64,000 nucleotides of DNA from assembly GCF_029962835.1 (NCBI RefSeq), contig NC_080582.1:70428177-70492176 (forward strand), given 5' to 3'. The position numbers and the translations under genes were made by a program. Shown here one piece after another: positions 26,470-38,115 of the stretch. A model generated the notes under the pieces. It had not been told where the DNA came from. It saw only the letters and a list, made by a program, of their open reading frames with translations, and searched no databases. Position 1 is the first letter of the stretch. Each line of letters opens with the position of its first letter. The stretch comes from Magnolia sinica (Eukaryota; Streptophyta; Magnoliopsida; Magnoliales; Magnoliaceae).

Positions 26470-27445
26470 TAGGCCTTAACGATCGGCCTCGACAATCAAA
26501 ATCGGCCTCGACGATCGAAATCGACACTCGAAATCGGCCTCGACACTCGATCTCGACAATCGAAATTGGCATATATAATCGGCCTCGACCAGTCAAAATC
26601 GGCCTCGATACTCAGCCTCGATAAATTGGAATCTGTCGATAATCAGAATCGGCAAATCGGTTACGTCAATTGGATCGGTCGAAAATCAAAATCGGTCACG
26701 ACAATCGGGATCGATCGATAATCAGAGTCAGTAAATCGGTCACGACAATCGGATCGATCGATAATCAGAATCGGTAAATCAGTCAGGACAATCGGATCGA
26801 TCAATAATCAGAATCGATAAATCGGTCACGACAATCGGATCGATCGATAATCAGAATCGTCAAATCGGTCACGACAATCGGATCGATGGATAATCAGACT
26901 TAGCAAATCGGTCAAGACAATCGGATCAATTGATAATCAGGATCGGTAAATCGATCATGACAATCGGCTCGGTCGATAATTAGAATCGGTAAATCGGTCA
27001 CGACAATCGGGATCGATCGATAATCAGAGTCGGCAAATCGGTCACGACAATCGGAATGATCGATAATCAAAATCGGCAAATCAGTCACGACAATCGGATC
27101 GATCGATAATCAGAATCGATAAATCGGTCACGACAATCGGGATCGATCGAGAATCAGAGTCGGCAAATCGGTCACGACAATCGGATTGATCGATAATCAA
27201 AATCGGCAAATCAGTCACGACAATCGGATCGATCGATAATCAGAATCGGTAAATCGGTCACGACAATCGGGATCGATCGATAATCAGAATCGACAAATCG
27301 GTCACGACAATCGGATCGATCGATAATTAGAATCGGTAAATCGGTCACGACAATCGGATCGATCGATAATCAGAATCGTCAAATCAGTCACGACAATCGG
27401 AATCGGCAATCGGTCACGACAATTGGGATTGACAATCGGTCACGA
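26470..27445. repeat. Minisatellite, 43-bp unit, inside Y
   Basis: After a short array of ~20-bp units (ATCGGCCTCGACAATCGAA type, 26,470-26,640), a 43-bp unit containing TCACGACAATCGGATCGATC, GATAATCAGAATCGG and TAAA repeats about 17-19 times. Units differ by a few bases. The repeat is rich in CGATCGAT palindromes. The inverse Y copy lacks it. Confidence 0.92.
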
Positions 27446-27539
27446 TAATCGGCCGAACAAGGCCTAAGGGAAGGTCGCAACGTGGACATTAAACCATCAT
27501 TGCCCAACAATGTGGACATTTAACCATCATTACTCTCAA

Positions 27540-28130
27540 GAAGCGGTCCTCATAAGGCCAACATATAATGGGTCCATGGTCTCCCAAGGGCCTAATATAC
27601 AGCATCATGGGCCTTGTTTATGGGGCGTATACACATCACATTGGGCCTCACTCATGGCCCAATGTATATAACATCGGGCCGTATCAACGGGTCGAATTAA
27701 ATGGGCCACGTCAAATGGGCCGATACAAATGGGTTAAGTCGAATGGGCTGAAAATACATCTCAATGGGCCTCATCATATGGGCCATAAACACATTACGTC
27801 AGGTCTTACCCATGGGCCTCAAATACAACAAGTGGGCCGTATCAATGGGCCACAAGTATATCAAAGTGGGCCTGACGAATGGGCCTCAAACACATCAAAG
27901 GTGGGTCTCATGGATGAGCCATAAACATATCAAAGGTAAGCTTCATAGTGTATCGCATTGGGCCTCATCACGAGCCTCACATACATCGCATTGGGCTTCA
28001 TACAAGGGCCTCAAGTGTATTGCAATGGGCCACGCCCATGGGCCTCAAATACATCACAATGGGTCACGCCCACGGGCCTCAAATACATCAGAATGGGCCA
28101 CAAGATGCATTAAGGTGGGCCTAAGTGGAA
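27540..28130. repeat. GGGCCT/ATGGGCC tandem array in Y
   Basis: Irregular 25-40 bp units of the form ATGGGCCTCA...ATACATCACA repeat through this stretch. The frames open across it are a by-product of the repeat and are not genes. The inverse counterpart is at 31,484-31,860. Confidence 0.85.
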
Positions 28131-28150
28131 GCTTGGATTTCATCTAAAAT

Positions 28151-29689
28151 CATTTCCATAGTTGCAGGTGCAACATGTGTATAACTGGACATTATCATTT
28201 TATGGGGCACATGGCCCACTAATGATGATCAGCACGGTCCAAGCATTGTCTATGTAAACCAGTACCGTCCAAACATTCTCCAACACCTGGATGGTGTGGA
28301 TGAAAATAAATACATCATGGTGGTGTGGTGGCCCACCGGAGATTTGAATCTGCCTCAGTTTTAGTCTCAAACCTTAAAACGAGCTGGCCAAACGGATGGA
28401 CGGTTTGGATGGAACACACCCATCATGGGAGGTGGGTCCCATTAGCAGAAATGGATGGACAGCTAAAAACAAAACATACGGCTGAAAACAAAACACAACA
28501 GGTGCGTCCCACGCACATCGTCCAGGGACGGACGGTGGATATAAAACATATACATTTCAGTGGGGACCACACCGTCTGGACAGATGGTAAAGTGGGTATA
28601 CAGTTCATCCACCAAGGTGGGTCCCATTCCCCGTGTACAACACGTGTGGTATGGCTGCACATAAGCAAAAACAAATGGATGGACAGCGTGGTGAACACAT
28701 ACATTCATCAAGGTGTGCACCACACATCACACACACACACACGTTGCAGTGGGTCCCACCGTCCCCAAACAGATGGACGGCTAGGGGATATACAATACAT
28801 TCACCAAGGTGGGTCCCACACACGTGGCCCACCACAATTTGGATCCGCCTCACGTCCAGATGGACAGTGAGGAGAATACATATATCAAGGTGGCTGCCAC
28901 ACACGTGGCCCACCAGAGATTTGCATCTACCTCATCAGGGACCTTAAAGGAGTTCTGAACGGTGGATGTTACTATCCCCACTATTGAATTTAAATGGTGA
29001 GTCCGTTGGAACTTTAGATCTATCTCATTCTCTTGTGTTACCATAGGACGATGTCCACCATGGTTGGATGGTATGGATACAACACATGCATCACACGGCC
29101 ACACTAGTCCAGATGGACGGTCTGGATGTGAAATGGAGAGGCGGTTTGGATATAGTACATATATCACTGGGACCCACATAACTTGCTAACGTCGGACCTC
29201 AGCGAGGTGGAGTCCACTTGCTGACTGAAATGCAGCAGCAGCTGCTGCTTTAGGCACTCCAGCCATTCACGTCCACCGTCCATGGGTTGGACGGTGTGGA
29301 TGAAACACATCCGGTCAAGGTGGGCCCCACACGCTGCCATGGTGAGGTCTACATCCTGATGATGAATGGACAAGATAAAATACATACATCATGACGAGGT
29401 CCACATAGTAGACGGTATAGATAAAACCCGTACAGCATGGTGGGCTTCCCCTATCCATGAAATGAACAGTTAGATGGAACACATCCTCGTCAGTGGGCCC
29501 TGCAATAGATGGACGGTGTCCAGCAGCGTCATGGGCTGCTGGCCTAATCAATGGACGGTTAGGATATATAATTCTGGTGGGTCCCACCGTCCATAGTGTT
29601 AGACAGTGAGGACACCACACAAAACCAAAGTGCATCCAGCACCTCAGCAAGGTGTGTCCAGCACCACAACAAGGTGCGTCCAACACATC
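28151..29689. other. GTGGGYCCCAC-rich repeat sequence, no gene
   Basis: The stretch is dense with GGTGGGTCCCAC, GATGGACGGT and ACATACATCA blocks in alternating orientation. These are the same modules as in the fold-back elements. It probably continues family X or holds several decayed fold-back elements. Open frames here are artefacts of the repeats. Confidence 0.5.
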
Positions 29690-29736
29690 TGGATGGCTCA
29701 GATAATACACATCAGGTGGGCCATCAAAAAATCAAG

Positions 29737-29779
<43 letters not shown>

Positions 29780-30538
29780 GTAGTAGCGGAGGGACCCCGC
29801 CACTATGGGTCCCTCTTGATACCACAGATACATCAAGATGGGTCCCACATATGTGGCCCTTAAATCACAAATCAAATAATTGAAATCACCCACCGATTGA
29901 CCTTCTTCTTGGTCCGATGGAACGCCAAACTCCTTGCCTTCGACTTTAACGGAAGATGATAGACATTGGACGGTTGGATGGTGGAGATGGGGTAAGAAGT
30001 GGGCCACACAAACCTTTCTCATGGAGCTCTCATGTATGGCCGGTTGCTTGCTTTAAAAAAAATGGAGAAAAGAAATGAGAGAGAGAGAGAGAGAAGATGG
30101 GATGTAAAGAGAGAGAGAGGGATGGGTGTGAGTGATGGGTGATGTGTACTTGACATGTAAGGGATGGGTTTGTAAGAGAGAGAGTTGACTTTAAGGGAGG
30201 GGTGGTTGTACTTGACATGATGTGGTGATTGATGAGATTGATGGGATTGATTTGACATATTCTCTCTAGGATTTTGCAACTGCGCAGCGTTTCCTCGAAC
30301 TGAACGCGGGCCCACATCTCCTGGTCCGGGTATCGTCTCGGGGCGTGAGACGCGGCGTTGGAACCGCGGCGACGGCGCGGTCGCAAGGATACAAGTCTCG
30401 ATTCGAGTCGACTCAAATATAAGGAACACGACTCAGGACCGCACGCAAATACCGGTAACAGGTCGAGGGTTTTCGGAATTCGACCGAGAGTACCGCGGAA
30501 ACCTACAGAACGGTACGGTCTAGAATATAGGTCTTACA
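29690..30538 (-). mobile_element. LTR-like family X, inverse copy
   Basis: Read on the minus strand it starts TGTAAGACC at 30,538 and follows the forward copy through its GC-rich start, CT/GA-rich simple sequence and GGTCCGATGG block. The left limit is uncertain. A (GA)n microsatellite lies at about 29,731-29,778. Only the first ~0.9 kb clearly matches the forward copy. Confidence 0.5.
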
Positions 30539-31439
30539 GGTTTTCACTGTTAAAATGCACTCTGATGTTGCTGTACCCCAAAATATATCGAATATTGGGC
30601 TTGTTTAGCTTGTTTTGAGCCATAGGAGCCATTGGCAGGGTCGGATCCACCTGATGCGGGCCCCACCTGCGAAAAACCTCAGGAAAACTCATTTCAAAAT
30701 AAAAAATAAAAAAATATATAATAGGCAGCAGCTGCCACTAACGTCCTCTGGACGTGTAGCAGGCGCTGCTGTGTGCTGTGCGCTGGGAGGCAGGGACCCA
30801 CCATGGTGTGTGTTCTGTCCACACCGTCCTCGGTACTGGACGGTGGGACCCACCGTGATGTACGTGTTCTATCCATGCCATCTAGCCGTCAATCAGGTGG
30901 GCCACACAACAGGAAACAATGAGGATTTAATGTCTGCCATTGGAACCCTTTTGGGACAGAAGCTTTAGATCATATGAAATTTGTTTTTCCTTTTTCATCC
31001 AAGTATGCGTGGCCTTATCAACAGATTGGATGTCAGATAAACACTATGGTGGGCTCCACGTGGGACCCACGATGATGTATGTGTTTTATTCACACCATCC
31101 ACGGTATTAGACGGTGGAACCCACCATGATCTAGGTGTTTTATCCACACCGTCCACACTTGGACGGTGGGACCTACCATGATGCATGTGTTGCATCCAAA
31201 CCATCCAACCAATCTGAAAGCTCATTTTGTGGCATGAGCTAGAAAATGAGTCAGATCCATTGTTCAAGTGGATCCCCACCACTGAAAAATAGTGGGGATA
31301 GTAACATTCATCATTCAAATTTCTCAAGGGCCATGGTAGTATATATAACAGTAGGCCCTGTGGAGTTTTCAACAGTGGAAATCATTATCACTACTGATAT
31401 TTGGAGTGCAGTCCAGTTGATCATTTGATATGATTCATT
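30539..31439. other. Repeat-derived spacer, no gene
   Basis: The stretch contains several GTGGGACCCACCATGATGTA-type blocks in both orientations and a TAGAAAATGAGTCAGATCCA-type block, again from the fold-back repertoire. No coding sequence is supported. Confidence 0.4.
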
Positions 31440-33717
31440 TATATATATTATATACATCTTGATGTAGTTATGGCCCGTTGCTTAGGCCCACCTTGATATA
31501 TACATGAGGCCCATGTGATTAGGCCCACCTTGATGTATTTGTGGCCTGTTGTTGAGGCCCACCTTGATATTTATAAGGTCCATTTGAGGAGGCCCATCTT
31601 AATGTCGTTATGGCCCATCCATTGAGGCCCACCTTGATATATACATGAGGCCCATGTGATTAGGCCCACCTTGATGTATTTATGGCCTGTTGTTGAGGCC
31701 CACCTTGATATTTATAAGGCCCATTTGAGGAGGCCCATCTTGATGTAGTTATGGCCCATCCATTGAGGCCCACCTGATATACATGAGGGCCATGTTGTGC
31801 GGCCCATTTGATATATCTGAGGCCCATGGGTCGAGGCCCAAAGAGATGTATATAGGTCCATTGCAATGTGTGATTTCATCGTGGTATATATAATGATGTT
31901 TATGGTGGGCTGTGCTTTGGGAACAATGGTGGTTTAATGTCCACATTATAAGAATAATGTTGGTTAAATGTCCGTATTATAACTCTCCCTAGGGCTCATT
32001 GATAAGCCCGTACTTGTTGTGTGTAGGCCGTCTAGGCCCATCTGCGTTTTAAGGATAGTTCATTACTTTATAACATACTTAGTACAATTCCATGATTCAT
32101 GCCCATACGCATCATATGTATGCCTGATATGAGGAATGTTTGATCATAGCATATACCATTGGGCAGACTATTTACGGGACTCCTTATGAGACGGAGTGCC
32201 CACATTATCGCGCCGTATGCGCATGATTGCTACATGACTGGATAGTGTGACTCATGCATCTCGCATATATGTGACTTGATCATTGTACGCCCTAGCAACA
32301 TCAGGGTCGTGGCCTCCACAGGTACAATGTGGATGGCTAAATGGGACACCGAAAATATTTGGTTCTAGCATTGTGGGCACTTAGGATGTCCTTGGATTAA
32401 AATCTCAGAATCTCCGAGGCCAAGAGGTGCCCCAACGTCTAGACCGAGTGGAACATGAGCGCCCGAGTGCCGAATACCAGTAGGTCATGTCTCCCACTGT
32501 GTTGTGGTCGGTTGGGAGGGGGTGTGGCCTTATCCGCCTGAGCGAGGGAGCTATAAGCTAGGCTGAGTAAGACCAGCTCGTAAATGGGTCTGCTATCGAC
32601 GAGCCGAGTAGGTATTGGCAGACTACTGGCTAAGCAGATAGTGAAGTCTCTTCCACTCGCTGGGCTATATGGCTAGGGAGGCGGCAGTCAGTGTGGAGTG
32701 TAATAGACCTAGTGATTTCCCCAGAGAGCAACCGTACTGATATGTGGACTTATTGAGCAGGAATTGCATATCCATTCCTTTATTCATTCACTCTCCACTC
32801 GGGCTGGTGGTGCATAACTATTTGTTACGTGTACCATCGCATGGCCAGGATTTCGGTTGGGTGCGCGACTAACCTGAGATCAGGAGTTTACCACATTGAG
32901 TCTGACTATCCAAATTTAGGTATGGGACTGGTTTGGATAGAAGTCCCTTGTGGTGGACCTCATAGCCTACGATATTACGTACTATCATCCCGACTTCACC
33001 TTCCAACATGGTCATTTCATTCGCACCGCATATTACATTGCATCCGCAGTACTTAGCATTTTGGGTTACTATGTTTTTGCACTTATATGGCCTAGACAGA
33101 CTTAGCAAGATTTGCATATTGCATTGCATCATCGGCATCTGGTATTTGGCTTCCACATTTACATAGCCGATCCGCATTGCGTATTCTGTTATTGTATGAT
33201 TCATGGACCTACCAGTATATTTTCGCTTACTCTAATATTGTATGATTCCTGATCTTGTCAGTATTTCTGCTTATCCCGATGATGTATGACTTATGGACTT
33301 TATTGTATACTTAGCACTTACCTTACACACACTTTTACCACCCTCTAAGCTTTCTATAAGCTTATGCACGATAGATGTGTGCAGGTGACGTTAGGTTGCA
33401 GCAGCGTTGAGCTTGGAGCTTGCAACTGTCTTTTAGAGCTTTGATATATGTATTTCCCTTTTAGCATTGTATTCAATTGATTATATTAGTGGATATGTGA
33501 TGATAATGTTGCCTTTGTGAATTGGGTATACTTGTGGTTATGCTCCATTATAAAAAGAAAAAAAAAATCATTCTGAAAATCCTCCTTATAGAATCCCAGG
33601 ATCGGAATCTGGTGTATGAATGCTGGGAGCCGAGAATGGGGTACTACGAAGGCTGTCGGCACCGGACTCGGTGATCAGGATTCGTGTGAATCCGATTTCC
33701 GAGTTTGGGGCGTAACA
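31440..33717 (-). mobile_element. LTR-like family Y, inverse copy (short form)
   Basis: Read on the minus strand it starts TGTTACGCCCC at 33,717 and matches the forward Y copy. It is about 2.3 kb long because it lacks the 43-bp minisatellite; the two flanking AATGTGGACATTA-like strings sit close together near 31,940-31,975. It abuts the second copy of the older LTR repeat exactly at 33,718. No gag or pol frame. Confidence 0.55.
31484..31765. repeat. Two-copy higher-order repeat of 141 bp
   Basis: Four ~35-bp units, each starting AGGCCCA(C/T)CTTGAT, form a 141-bp block that occurs twice in a row (starts at 31,484 and 31,625) with few differences. It lies inside the inverse Y copy. Confidence 0.85.
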
Positions 33718-34830
33718 CCACCAGGCATGCCAAAAAGTTGTTGTGGTTCGATTTACAGTTTCTGTCACGTGACAAGTGCGGGCATGCCAAATTAAGTTGA
33801 ATGTATGGGTCAATTTAAACCAAACAACTATGACCCCAAGTATCAAGATAGACAAATATTTAATATGTAACCGAGATTGAATAAGATCGATCGCTTATTT
33901 AGCCACTCACAAAGTATGTTAAAAGGATCAAGCAATAGTCAGAGGGCATGGTTCGTCCTTTGATAATGGGTTGCACCTTTGTTTTCCGTACGAAAGGACT
34001 TTTCAATTCAATACATATAAATGAGAAATATGAAAAAAAACCTTACAGTGAGTGGCAAAAAACAACTGCAAAACACCTTTCTAAATGGAGAACTCTGATT
34101 GATGTTCGAACTGAATCCAATGTATAAGCGTAGATTCGAATTACAATTAAAGTTAATAGCTACTTAATCAATACTACGAATTACACTAAGGAATGTAAAC
34201 AACAGACAAAAAGTAAATGATTACACTAAGGAACTGTAATTGATATGAATAAAGTAAAGAGATTACACTAAGGAATGTAAATAACATGTAATTGAAAGAT
34301 ATATTTGGTTTGATTGGGTTGGTGTGAGACCATTTACTTTGTTGAATTCATTTGCTATTTATAGTCTTAACCTAACCATCTGGATGCTTCCCATGTTCTG
34401 ATGGTTGTTGTAACCGTTTTAGCATCACACGACTTTTGGATGCTTTTCATCTTCTGACGGTTGCTATAAACGTTTCAGCACTTGATCTTATGGATGCTTT
34501 CTTCTAAACTCACCTCGTGTAATAGAAACTGCGTCCTTACTAGCTCGAGTATATTATACTTGACCACTCAATCGAGCTCGTGAATAACTATATGCTGCTT
34601 GATCAACTTTCAAGATGACTATCAATTGTTTGGTTTACTTTTAAATTTGCTTCAAGTGTTAATTATCTTATTATTCTGTTAATCATGATAATCATGTAAA
34701 AAATACTTTAAGCATCCTTAAAGATATATAACCAGCTGTATCTTTAAGTCACTCATTTTCAATTATGTTCCGGGTGAGGAATATGATACAAAAAATTTCC
34801 CAGAATGTTAGAAATCCAGATCATCACTGT
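33718..34830 (-). mobile_element. Second copy of the older LTR repeat (unsplit)
   Basis: It matches 16,860-17,125 plus 20,997-21,570 without the copia insertion; GTACGAAAGGACTTTTCAAT at 33,988-34,007 is the empty site. Shared blocks include TTGTTGTGGTTCGAT, GTGACAAGTGCGG and TGTGAGACCATTT. Confidence 0.65.
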
Positions 34831-34840
34831 AGTGGAAGCT

Positions 34841-34983
34841 TTCTTCTTTTTTTTTTTCTTTTTTTTTATTTTGAGTTAGCCTGTTAATACACACCCATGA
34901 CAGTACACACACTCCATGTTAGCCACCCCCGCTAGGGATCGACGCCAAGACCTCAAGTGTTGAAACGAGCTATCTGGGTGTGG
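34841..34983 (-). mobile_element. tRNA-derived SINE, minus strand
   Basis: AGTGGAAGCT occurs directly on both sides (34,831-34,840 and 34,984-34,993), a perfect 10-bp target duplication. On the minus strand the body starts CACACCCAGATAGCTCG, with an A-box-like TAGCTCGTTTCAA and a B-box-like GGCGTCGATCC at the usual spacing. It then runs to an A-rich tail, seen as a T-rich run at 34,841-34,870 on the plus strand. The length of ~143 bp fits plant SINEs. The exact family was not identified. Confidence 0.7.
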
Positions 34984-35185
34984 AGTGGAAGCTCCTTGAT
35001 GAGGAGGGCCGGATAATGAAGACAATGGCTAGATTCATGGTGAGAGTTCATCACCATTTTCAAAATGGTGGTGACACTGTGTTCACCCCTGTGGCACTCA
35101 TGTATAGCCATAAGGACCATAAAAATTGTGGCGAGTGCCTTATTGGTGGACCATATCTCAAATCACAGTGATGAAGGAATCCTAA

Positions 35186-37413
35186 TGATCAGGGTCAAAT
35201 ATTGCATATCAGACCCCAGTAATTACCAGATTTTACGTATATGATAATGCTTAATGGAGTATTTTAATTGTATTTTTGTTACAGGATGAAGTCAGGAGCG
35301 TTAATTGAAAATTGATGTTAAAGGCATGGATTTCATGATCCAAAGTCTCCAGAGCACGGGATGGACTCCAGAGAATCAATAATGAAGATTTTACACGCCT
35401 GAGATCTGAGGAAAGCAAGCCAAAGGGGCCCGAAAAGGGTCCAGAATGCAAGATCACATGGTTCCCGCTATCCGATCAGTTCGAAACTTCATACATGGGA
35501 TGAGGGCCGTAAATTAACCGTACATATTAAATTTCAGCCATTGAAGAGCTCGGGAAGTGGTCCAACGAATAGATCAGCCTATTAATCTCCAATTTGGGGC
35601 CCACCTGATATTTGGAACTGCCTCAACCTTGGTGTTGACGGCTAAATTACCATGATAAAGACGATGGATGGTGTAGATTTCTCGTAAACATCACGGTGGG
35701 CCCTGTGTATGAGGAGCGTGCACACTGCACGTTTCCACCGGCTGAGCACCGAGCAAGCCGGCGTCGGTCAGCAGCGCTGACCCGATTCCTTTCAAAAAAC
35801 GGAACTTTTCATTTCCAGCGCCGCAACGGGCGGAAAGACCGCTTTTTACGGACCGCTGTGGGCCCCACCGGTAACACGTACGGCCGATCCGAGCCGTTCA
35901 TCATGTAGAAGGGTTCATCAGCTACAAAACCATGTTTGCAGTTTGTGCTCATGCGTGCACACGTGCGTGATACAGAGGCCACAAACAGGCCGTCTTGTGA
36001 CGTTCAAAACTGATTTTGTTCTGATTTCTTCTCTGGGCTGCGTCCACGCAAATTCAAAACCATCCATATTTGAACGAAATCTCGTCCTCTATCCAATGGA
36101 CGGGGTGGATTTCCCCGAAAAAGCTTATGTGGGGCCCACCGAGCATCACAGCGCCGGACGTGCGAAGGCTTACGCACGTCCGCGAAGAACTGACTTCCGG
36201 GTGGTTATGGCCCACCATCTTCGATCAGATGGAAGATCTGATCCGTCCATCGTGTAGAAGGCTTCGAAAGCTTCAAAACCATGTTGACATTCCTCGCCCA
36301 TGTGTACACACATGTGCGGTACAGAGGCCAAAAGTAGACTGCCCCGGGACGTTCAAAACTGAGTTTTTTTGAGATTTCTTCTGTGGGCCGCGCTAATGGA
36401 CCTTCAAAACCACCTATTCTTGACTGAAATTTCGTCCTGAATCCAATGGACGGGGTAGATTTTCCAGAAAATGCCTCTGTGGGGCCCACCAATCACGGCT
36501 GTGAAAAATTGCACTTCGAGTCCTTCTACGACTCTGCCACCGACCCCAGCCATCCAGCAGCTATAGAAGGAGAGTTTTGGACGTGGGAAAGGCATTCAGA
36601 ACGAGGGGATTCCAGATCTGGAGCAAGGAAGAGAAGAAAGAGAAGAAAGAGAAGAAAGAAGAGAGAGAGATTGTTTGGTTTGATGTTTTTTTATGAATTT
36701 TATTTAATATTTTTTATGGATTTTATGGGTCACTAATCTCTCAGCTAGGGCTGAGATGAAGCCCCTAATTTGATTAGCTCTTGTATTGGTTGATTTACTT
36801 TGAATTTCAATTAATTTGTTTCTTTCTTTAAGTGGGCTTTATGGGTTTAAATTCTATACTTCTCCATCTATGAATTTGATTAAAGTATATATATGGATGT
36901 TGTTTGGATGCTTATTATAGGTGCTTGTGTCTGATCAAGAACAAGTTTCCTATAGAGGAAGAAACAGGGTGCTTTAATGAATGTACATTCCATGTACCCG
37001 ACCAAGGATATGGGATATGTCATTCATGGCATTGCTTAAAGGAATTAGACAGTTTGTATGCCCGATTAAGGACACAGATTGTGCTTTCTCTGTATAAGTG
37101 GTATCAATCTAGATCAAGGTGAATCAACAGACAAAACAAGGTTAGGATAATTAGGGGTGGATTCGAAAGTCCTAGTGCTCTCTCTCTGATTGAATTTTCT
37201 TCCCTGTTCTTAATTAATTGTTTTTTTTTCATAAAATTGTGCTTAGTAATTCATTCCATTATTTGTTGGATTAGTTAAGGAGAATCGTAGATTTGAATTG
37301 TGACGACCAGTCCTCGTGGGAACGATCTCGTAATACGTACCGTATCTGCATCTGATTCGTATACTTGCGAGTTTAAATATCATTTAAATCGTGTTGGTTT
37401 AAATAAAACATCA
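35186..37413 (+). repeat. 5' LTR of the gag-protease element
   Basis: It starts TGATCAGGGTCAAATATTGC and ends AAATAAAACATCA. Inside is an imperfect tandem duplication with a period of about 350 bp (around 35,890-36,150 and 36,250-36,495). Both halves carry CAAAACCATGTT, a GTACACAC-type block, ACGTTCAAAACTGA and AATGGACGGGGT followed by TGTGGGGCCCACC. Confidence 0.93.
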
Positions 37414-37419
37414 AGTTTT

Positions 37420-37437
37420 TGGCGCCGTTGCCGGGGA
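37420..37437 (+). promoter_or_regulatory. Primer binding site, Athila/Tat type
   Basis: TGGCGCCGTTGCCGGGGA lies six bases after the LTR end. The same string marks many plant Ty3/gypsy Athila/Tat lineage elements. Confidence 0.85.
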
Positions 37438-38115
37438 CTGTTTCGTTCCAAATTGGATTTAGGATTCTCTCTTATCATAATTCATAGTCTTAGTTTTTTT
37501 GACTAACTTTAGGTTAAATTTTTTCTTTAGAAACTAACCTATTTCCTGTTTTGTAGGGACCTGACATAAACTACTAATTTGGTAATCTCTTTCCGAATTT
37601 TCTATTTTTTTCTAATTTCTATTTTTAGAATCAAGGTTTTATTTTTTTTTAGAAGTTTCTATTTCTAGGCTATTTTATTTTATTTTTAGAATTTTCCTAT
37701 TTTCTAATTCTAGATTCTGATTCTTCTTTCAAGTAACTTTCTATTTTCTAGTTTTAGAAATTTTTCCCTTTTTAGAAACTAACTTAGTTTTTTATTTCTA
37801 AGATTACAAACTTTCTTTTTTAGAAATTAACCGTTGCTTAGGATTTTTTTTCTAGCATTATTTTAGTAAATTTAATTTATTTTTGTTTTTGTTTACAGGA
37901 ATTAAGGAAGGAAGCTGCTAAATAACATTGTCTTCAAAAGGAGGAGCTCTCAAATCTTCAGACATTCATCATCTCCTTTTCTCGGGTTCTTCTTTCCAAT
38001 TCTCGTTTACATAGCTTTCTCTTGTTCTTAGGAATTCATAACTTTTTCCTTTAGTTTTATTCATCTTAGGTTGCATCTTAGTTTAGTTTTCTTTCTTATA
38101 TTGATAGCATAGTTT
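37438..38115 (+). other. T-rich untranslated leader of the LTR element
   Basis: The leader lies between the primer site and the gag start. It is very T-rich with many short TTTCTATTTTTAGAA-like repeats and no coding frame. A long leader is usual in Athila/Tat elements. Confidence 0.6.

Larger units (their letters stand above)
24479..28150 (+). mobile_element. LTR-like family Y, forward copy (expanded)
   Basis: The copy opens TGTCACGCCCC, a common start of large Ty3/gypsy LTRs, and matches the inverse sequence ending at 33,717 over most of its length. Shared blocks are the start, the region around 25,200-25,600 (inverse at 32,700-33,060) and the GGCC-rich array near the end. It differs from the other copy by about 1.2 kb of extra tandem repeats (26,270-27,520) between two copies of an AATGTGGACATTTAACCA string. 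No gag or pol frame is present. It is a likely solo LTR. Confidence 0.55.

Noticed and set aside
26640-27445. Regular ~43-bp repeats that might suggest a CRISPR-like array
   Set aside because: Units are contiguous with no unique spacers, differ by point changes, and lie in a plant LTR; this is a minisatellite.
27568-28913. Open frames of 90-180 codons in 27.5-28.9 kb on both strands
   Set aside because: They follow the GGGCC and GTGGGTCCCAC repeat words, overlap each other on opposite strands and have repeat-like composition; no domain is seen.
23082-30538. Reading X and its inverse as one large terminal-inverted-repeat transposon
   Set aside because: The ends look like LTR starts, no transposase lies between them, and clear similarity covers only the first ~0.9 kb.
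36904-37122. 72-codon frame with many Cys, present in both LTRs (also 44,017-44,235)
   Set aside because: It is identical because the LTRs are identical; there is no known domain and no sign of a separate gene.
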